Below, piece by piece: positions 22,501-26,718 of a stretch of DNA of 26,718 nucleotides. This DNA comes from Variovorax sp. (lineage in GTDB: Bacteria > Pseudomonadota > Gammaproteobacteria > Burkholderiales > Burkholderiaceae_C). The stretch covers positions 1 to 26,718 of the forward strand of contig JAQGMX010000550.1 of assembly GCA_028292145.1 (NCBI GenBank), read 5' to 3'. Each line of letters starts with the position of its first letter. The first letter of the stretch is position 1. A program made the translations under genes and the position numbers. The notes under the pieces were generated by a model. It saw nothing but the letters and a program-made list of their open reading frames with translations. It was not told the origin of the DNA and made no database searches.

Positions 22501-23340
22501 TCAGACGCGGCCGAGCGCCTGCACGCGCCAGGCGAGCCAGAACTTGCGGACCGGCGTGAGGCTCACGCGCTGGTTCAGGACCTGGAATCCGTCGCGTTCG
22601 ATCTCGCGCAGCAGTGTGCGATAGATGCTGGCCATCATCAGCCCAGGCTTCTGGCTGCGACGGTCGACCGCAGGCAGCAGGCTCAAAGCCTCGTCGTAGG
22701 CCTGGTGTGCTCGCGCGGCCTGGAACTTCATCAGCGCGACGAAGCGCTCGGAATGCACGCGGTTGAGGATTTCGTGCGCCTTGACGTCGAACTGCTGCAG
22801 CTCGTTGACTGGCAGGTAGATGCGCCCGCGCAACGCGTCTTCGCCGACGTCGCGAAGGATGTTGGTGAGTTGCAGCGCGAGCCCGAGCTTGTGGGCGTAG
22901 GCGGTGGTCTGCGGATCGACCTGCCCGAAGATGCCGGCCGCGACTTCGCCGACGACGCCTGCCACCAAGTGGCAATAGCGTTGCAGGCCGGGAAAGTCGA
23001 GGTAGCGTGTCTGGTCGAGGTCCATCTGGCAGCCGTCGATAACCTGCTGCAGCTGATGCGCCTCGATGCCGTGTTCGCACGCCAGCGGCATCAGTGCCAG
23101 CATCACCGGATGGTGCGGCTGTCCGGCGAACGACTGCGCGACTTCGGTGCGCCACCAGGCCAGCTTGGTCGCGGCGACGCCCGGATCGCGCACTTCGTCG
23201 ACCACGTCGTCCACCTCGCGGCAGAACGCATAGAAGGCGGTGATGGCGGCGCGGCGCTGTTTCGGGAGGAACAGGAAGGCGTAATAGAAGCTGCTGCCTG
23301 AAGCAGCCGCTTTTTCCTGGACATACTGCTCGGGATTCAT
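22501..23340 (-). CDS. hpnD: Presqualene diphosphate synthase HpnD
   Basis: Condenses two farnesyl diphosphates to presqualene diphosphate. The 279-residue trans-isoprenyl diphosphate synthase has the first Asp-rich motif DDVVDE (about 44-49, in FCREVDDVVDEV). The second is LTNILRDVGED with RGRIYLP, both Mg2+-binding, and the N-terminal YYAFLFLPKQRRAAITAFYA is typical of squalene/phytoene synthases. HpnD is told from HpnC by its conserved SFYYAF start and the canonical LTNILRDVGED motif. It begins 25 bases after hpnC and ends 16 bases before hpnE, indicating one transcript. Confidence 0.93.
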   Translation of the reverse strand: MNPEQYVQEKAAASGSSFYYAFLFLPKQRRAAITAFYAFCREVDDVVDEVRDPGVAATKLAWWRTEVAQSFAGQPHHPVMLALMPLACEHGIEAHQLQQVIDGCQMDLDQTRYLDFPGLQRYCHLVAGVVGEVAAGIFGQVDPQTTAYAHKLGLALQLTNILRDVGEDALRGRIYLPVNELQQFDVKAHEILNRVHSERFVALMKFQAARAHQAYDEALSLLPAVDRRSQKPGLMMASIYRTLLREIERDGFQVLNQRVSLTPVRKFWLAWRVQALGRV

Positions 23341-23365
23341 CGGACGGAGCGGTTTCGCTTCTTTT

Positions 23366-24268
23366 TCATGCGGCCGATTGTCTCCGCATCCGGATGCCCA
23401 TCCTGAGCGCGCGCCAGGCCATGCGTGGCGCGTCGGATGCGCCGACGGTCGGCCGCTGCGAGAACGTGTCGAAACCCAGCGCCTCGATCTTGTCGAGGAT
23501 GCGCAATCCGCCCTGGACGACGAAGCGCAGTTCCCAGCCGGCCCGTCCGGGCAACCGGTGCACCAGCGGTGCGCCCTCCAGCATCAGCAGGCGCGCCCAT
23601 GCGACCTCGTCGGCCAGCAGGGCGAGTGCGCGCGGCGGGGGAGGCGCGACGCCGATCGGGCGGAAGGTGCGCAGATCGTGCGGCGTCAGGTCATGCGCGG
23701 CGCAATTGTCGACCGGTAGATAGAAGCGGCCGCGCGGAAGGTCGACGCTCGGGTCTTGCCAGAAATTGATCAGTTGCAACGCGCTGCAGATGGCGTCGCT
23801 TTGCGCCAGCGCCACAGGATCTTCGACGCCATACAGGTGCAGCAGCAGCCGGCCGACCGGGTTGGCCGACCTGCTGCAGTAGTCGAGCAATGCGGCACGG
23901 TCCGCGTAGGTGCCGCCGTCGCGGGTCATCTCGATGTCCTGCACGAAGGCCGAAAGCAGATCGGCCAGCAGACTTTCCGGCAACCTGAACTGCTGCATGG
24001 CATGAGCGAGCGGACCAAAAACCTCCGGCCAGCGTCCAGACGGCGTTTCTCCGCGTGCCGCTGCGGCCAGATCGGCGCGGAAGTTGGCCAGATCGTTCAG
24101 GCGTCGTGCCGCATCGGCATCGCCTTCGTCCGCGATGTCGTCGGCCGTTCGCGCAAAACCGTAGATCGCCGCGATCGGTGCGCGAAGGTGCGGTGGGCAA
24201 AGCCAGGAGGCGACCGGAAAGTTTTCGTAATGCGCAGGCGGCGGCGCTGTTGAAGGCAGGTCGGACAC
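23366..24268 (-). CDS. hpnC: Hydroxysqualene synthase HpnC
   Basis: Converts presqualene diphosphate to hydroxysqualene. The 300-residue protein is in the same fold family as HpnD, with first motif TADDIADEGD (about 41-50) and second motif LINFWQDPSVDLPRGRFYLP. The HpnC-type N-terminus HYENFPVASWLCPPHLRAPIAAIYGFAR is clear. First gene of the hpnCDE operon. The start, ATG 24268, is 136 bases from the divergent efflux operon start, so the two share a control region. No squalene-hopene cyclase lies in the window, so the end product here (hopanoid or other squalene derivative) cannot be told. Confidence 0.93.
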   Translation of the reverse strand: MSDLPSTAPPPAHYENFPVASWLCPPHLRAPIAAIYGFARTADDIADEGDADAARRLNDLANFRADLAAAARGETPSGRWPEVFGPLAHAMQQFRLPESLLADLLSAFVQDIEMTRDGGTYADRAALLDYCSRSANPVGRLLLHLYGVEDPVALAQSDAICSALQLINFWQDPSVDLPRGRFYLPVDNCAAHDLTPHDLRTFRPIGVAPPPPRALALLADEVAWARLLMLEGAPLVHRLPGRAGWELRFVVQGGLRILDKIEALGFDTFSQRPTVGASDAPRMAWRALRMGIRMRRQSAA

Positions 24269-24326
24269 GGCTTGGAGTGGTTGTGGAAGCGGCAGGATTG
24301 TCGATGCCGACGACGGGCCGCCTTGA

Positions 24327-24355
24327 TTGACAGTGCCGGACGCATCCCCTAAATT
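24327..24355 (+). promoter_or_regulatory. Sigma-70-like promoter of the RND efflux operon
   Basis: TTGACA (24327-24332) is followed by a 17-base spacer (24333-24349) and TAAATT (24350-24355). The -35 is a perfect consensus match, the spacing is ideal and the -10 matches four of six. Transcription would start near 24362, leaving a leader of about 43 bases before the ATG at 24405. Confidence 0.7.
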
Positions 24356-24359
24356 ACTA

Positions 24360-24369
24360 ACCGTTCGGT
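24360..24369. promoter_or_regulatory. Candidate TetR-family operator over the efflux transcription start
   Basis: ACCG-TT-CGGT (24360-24369) is a palindrome of the form common in operators of TetR-type repressors of RND pumps. It lies just downstream of the -10 hexamer, where repressor binding would block transcription. No TetR-family gene lies in the window; it could be beyond the right edge or elsewhere. Confidence 0.5.
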
Positions 24370-24404
24370 CATTAATGGCCCGTCACTGTATACCGAGGTG
24401 GTCC

Positions 24405-25529
24405 ATGACCGTGTTTTTTCCGCGCGTTTGCCTGCGCGTTCGCCCGCGCATCACGGTGACGCTCATCGTCCTGGCCTCCATATTGGCGGTCGCCGGATGT
24501 TCGCGTCCGCCGCCGGCCGAAGAGCCGGTGCGCGCCGTCAAGGTGCAGACCGTGGGCGTCGGCAGTTTCGATACGGCGCCGGAATTCTCAGCCGAAGTGC
24601 GGGCCCGTGTCGAGTCGCAGCTCGGCTTCCGCGTCGCCGGCAAGATCCTTCGGCGGCAGGCAGGACTCGGTCAGCACGTCAAGGCGGGCGACGTCCTTGC
24701 GCAGCTCGATCCCCAGGATTACCGCCTCGCCGCCGATGCCTCGCGCGCGCAGCAGGCTTCGGCGTTGACGAGCCGCGATCTTGCGGCGGCCGATCTCAAG
24801 CGCTATCGCGAACTGCGCGAGCAGAACTTCATCAGCGGAGCCGAACTCGAGCGGCGCGAATCGACCTACAAGGCCGCGCAGGCCCAGTTCGATCAAGCGA
24901 AGGCACAACTTGCGTCGCAGGGCAATCAGGCCAGCTACACGACCCTTGTCGCCGATGCGCCCGGCATCGTCACGTCGATCGATGCGGAGCCGGGGCAGGT
25001 GGTTTCGGCCGGCACGCCGGTGGTGCGCATTGCGCAGGACGGCGCGCGAGACGTCGTGTTCGCCGTGCCGGAAGATCGCGCGGCGCTCATTCGCCCGGGC
25101 TCGGGCGTGTCGGTGCGGGGCTGGGCGAACGACACGGCCTTGAAGGGCACCGTGCGCGAGGTCGCGGGCAGTGCCGATCCGGTGACCCGCACCTACACCG
25201 TCAAGGTCGCCATCGATGCGGCAACGTCGCCCGCGCTCGGCTCGACCGTCTACGCCAGCCCCGACGCGCTTTCGCGTGTCGGCGCGCCGGTGCTCAAGCT
25301 GCCGACCAGCGCGCTGCGTCAGGAGGGCGGCGGCAGCGCCGTCTGGGTGCTCGACAAGTCGACCATGACCGTCCGGTCTCAGCCGGTGCAGGTGGCGACC
25401 GCCGACGGTAACCAGGCCGTGATCGCCTCGGGCGTCAAGCCGGGCGATATGGTGGTGGTTGCCGGCGTGCATGTGCTGTCGCCGGGCCAGAAGGTCTCGA
25501 TCTTCCAGGACAGGTCCGCACCGCGATGA
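24405..25529 (+). CDS. RND efflux membrane fusion protein (AcrA/MexA type lipoprotein)
   Basis: Periplasmic adaptor joining the inner-membrane RND pump to an outer-membrane channel. The 374-residue product has a lipoprotein signal with VAGC lipobox (Cys32). A barrel-sandwich/lipoyl half-motif follows (VESQLGFRVAGKILRRQAGLGQHVKAGDVLAQLD, about 65-100). Next come a coiled-coil hairpin (about 105-175: SRAQQ to AKAQLASQGNQ) and the second lipoyl half LVADAPGIVTSIDAEPGQVV. Beta-barrel and membrane-proximal domains complete it. The ATG at 24405 has a GAGGTGG ribosome site at 24395-24401. The stop overlaps the permease start (ATGA). The substrate cannot be told from sequence. Confidence 0.93.
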   Translation: MTVFFPRVCLRVRPRITVTLIVLASILAVAGCSRPPPAEEPVRAVKVQTVGVGSFDTAPEFSAEVRARVESQLGFRVAGKILRRQAGLGQHVKAGDVLAQLDPQDYRLAADASRAQQASALTSRDLAAADLKRYRELREQNFISGAELERRESTYKAAQAQFDQAKAQLASQGNQASYTTLVADAPGIVTSIDAEPGQVVSAGTPVVRIAQDGARDVVFAVPEDRAALIRPGSGVSVRGWANDTALKGTVREVAGSADPVTRTYTVKVAIDAATSPALGSTVYASPDALSRVGAPVLKLPTSALRQEGGGSAVWVLDKSTMTVRSQPVQVATADGNQAVIASGVKPGDMVVVAGVHVLSPGQKVSIFQDRSAPR

Positions 25530-26718
25530 GCAACCTGAACCGCGAACCCCCGGAACCGGCCAAGGGCGGTTTCAACCTGTCGAAATGGGCGCTCGACCAT
25601 TCCGCGCTGACCCGTTACCTGATGATTGCGCTGATGGTGCTCGGCTTTGCCGCGTATTTCCAGCTGGGGCAGGACGAAGACCCGCCGTTCACCTTCCGCG
25701 TGATGGCGGTGCGCACGTTGTGGCCCGGCGCAACCGCGCAGCAGGTGGCCGAGCAGGTCACCGACAAGCTGGAACGCACGCTGCAGGAGGTGCCATACGC
25801 ATACCGGATCCGCAGCTATTCCAAGCCCGGCGAATCGCAGATCATCTTCGAGATCAAGGATTCGTCGAAGGCCGGCGAGGTGGCCGGCGTCTGGTACACG
25901 GTCCGAAAGAAGATCGGCGACATCCGCGGCACGCTACCGGGCGGCGTGCTCGGCCCGTTCTTCAACGACGAATTCGGGGACGTCTACGGCGTGATCTACG
26001 CGCTGGAAACCGACGGTTTCAGCCAGGCCGAGATCAAAACCTTCGCCGACGAGGTCCGCCAGGGGCTGTTGCGCGTCAAGGACGTTGCCAAGGTCGAGCA
26101 GTTCGGCCTGCAGGACGAGAAGGTCTACATCGAGGTGTCGCAGAAGCGTGTCGCGCAACTGGGGCTCGACTTCAACGCCGTGTTGCAGCAGATCGGCGCC
26201 CAGAACGCGATCGAGAGCGCCGGCGCGATCCAGTCGCCGCTGGACGTGGTGCAGGTGCGTGTCGCCGGCCAGTTCACCAGCGTAGAGCAATTGCGCGCGA
26301 TGCCGATCCGCGGCAGTTCGGGCAACCAGCTGCGCCTGGGCGACATCGCGGAAATCCGTCGCGGACTGGTCGACCCGCCGGTCATCAAAGTGCGGCACCA
26401 GGGCCGCGAAGTGGTGGCGCTTGGCGTGTCTATGGCCAAGGGCGGCGACATCATCGCGCTGGGCAAGGCGCTGAAAATGGCGGTTGCCGACATCGGGCAG
26501 CGCCTGCCGGCCGGTGCGAGCCTGAAGCAGGTGCAGGACCAGCCGGTTGCGGTCGCGACGTCGGTCAACGAGTTCATCCACGTCCTGATCGAGGCGGTCG
26601 CCATCGTGTTGGCAGTGAGCTTCGTCGCGCTCGGCCTGCACAAGGGCGGGCGATTCGGCTGGCACATCGACGTCCGGCCGGGGCTGGTGGTGGCGATCAC
26701 GATTCCGCTGGTGCTGGC
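25526..26718 (+). CDS. RND efflux inner-membrane permease (partial, runs off the right edge)
   Basis: Proton-driven efflux transporter of the AcrB/HAE superfamily, with the first 397 or so codons in the window. The frame opens at ATG 25526, which overlaps the membrane fusion protein stop by 4 bases, and stays open to the end. Visible are the first membrane helix (about 31-47, YLMIALMVLGFAAYFQLG), the GQDEDPPFTFR segment typical of one RND branch, and the porter-domain sequence LWPGATAQQVAEQVTDKLER. KVYIEVSQKRVAQLGLDFNAVLQQI and the DIAEIRRGLVDPPVIK region follow, and the second membrane helix starts near the end (FIHVLIEAVAIVLAVSFVAL). Total length would be about 1,030-1,070 residues. The proton-relay residues lie beyond the window. 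Confidence 0.92.
   Translation, partial: MSNLNREPPEPAKGGFNLSKWALDHSALTRYLMIALMVLGFAAYFQLGQDEDPPFTFRVMAVRTLWPGATAQQVAEQVTDKLERTLQEVPYAYRIRSYSKPGESQIIFEIKDSSKAGEVAGVWYTVRKKIGDIRGTLPGGVLGPFFNDEFGDVYGVIYALETDGFSQAEIKTFADEVRQGLLRVKDVAKVEQFGLQDEKVYIEVSQKRVAQLGLDFNAVLQQIGAQNAIESAGAIQSPLDVVQVRVAGQFTSVEQLRAMPIRGSSGNQLRLGDIAEIRRGLVDPPVIKVRHQGREVVALGVSMAKGGDIIALGKALKMAVADIGQRLPAGASLKQVQDQPVAVATSVNEFIHVLIEAVAIVLAVSFVALGLHKGGRFGWHIDVRPGLVVAITIPLVL

Noticed and set aside
1..26718. CRISPR arrays, tRNA/rRNA genes, insertion sequences, integrase or direct-repeat island ends
   Set aside because: I saw no spaced repeats, no transposase or integrase coding sequence and no tRNA-like cloverleaf; island boundaries therefore rest on gene content only.

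Overview
The window is high-GC DNA from a Gram-negative proteobacterium, most likely a betaproteobacterium. That placement is inferred from the hpnC-hpnD-hpnE squalene operon, the style of the ferrochelatase and RND genes, and codon use; no rRNA or other taxonomic marker is present. Its core is a nearly complete type III secretion system (T3SS) island at about 2.6-21.1 kb, set between housekeeping genes.

Left flank (1-2415): a DUF1993-family protein gene, ferrochelatase (hemH, minus strand) converging on it, and a HAD-family hydrolase diverging from hemH. A 12-bp-arm inverted repeat resembling an intrinsic terminator closes this flank at about 2.5 kb.

T3SS island, plus strand: three genes for small or probably secreted products come first, in relatively AT-rich DNA. 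They encode a Gly/Ala-rich 95-aa protein, a 74-aa helical protein that looks like an Hrp pilin, and a 294-aa DUF1521 protein carrying the GDPHVD autocleavage motif. Then follow sctI-sctJ-sctK-sctL-[76-aa ORF]-sctC-sctS-sctD-sctN-sctO-sctP-sctQ-sctR-sctT-sctU-[115-aa ORF]-sctW-sctV. Many genes overlap by 4-19 bp, so most of the run is probably one or two translationally coupled operons. The order resembles the Hrc-Hrp1 (Pseudomonas syringae) arrangement hrpA-hrpZ-hrpB-hrcJ-hrpD-hrpE-hrpF-...-hrcC, hrpQ-hrcN-hrpO-hrpP-hrcQ-hrcR-hrcT-hrcU and hrpJ-hrcV. It differs in that sctS lies between sctC and sctD, and in having a very divergent secretin. An RcsB-like response regulator with a degenerate receiver (Glu at the phospho-acceptor position) is encoded tail-to-tail with sctV and is the only regulator candidate in the island. 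No obvious translocon, effector chaperone, HrpL-type sigma factor or AraC-type activator is visible.

Right flank (21.2-26.7 kb): hpnC-hpnD-hpnE on the minus strand convert farnesyl diphosphate to squalene. Divergent from them is a tripartite RND efflux operon (lipoprotein membrane fusion protein, then an inner-membrane permease cut by the window end). It has a near-consensus sigma-70 promoter with a TetR-type ACCG-TT-CGGT palindrome at the expected start of transcription.

Functionally, SctJ/D/C form the rings, SctR/S/T/U/V the export gate, SctQ/K/L/N/O the cytoplasmic sorting platform and ATPase, SctI the inner rod, SctP the length or specificity control and SctW the gatekeeper. The leading small genes probably supply filament and secreted substrates.
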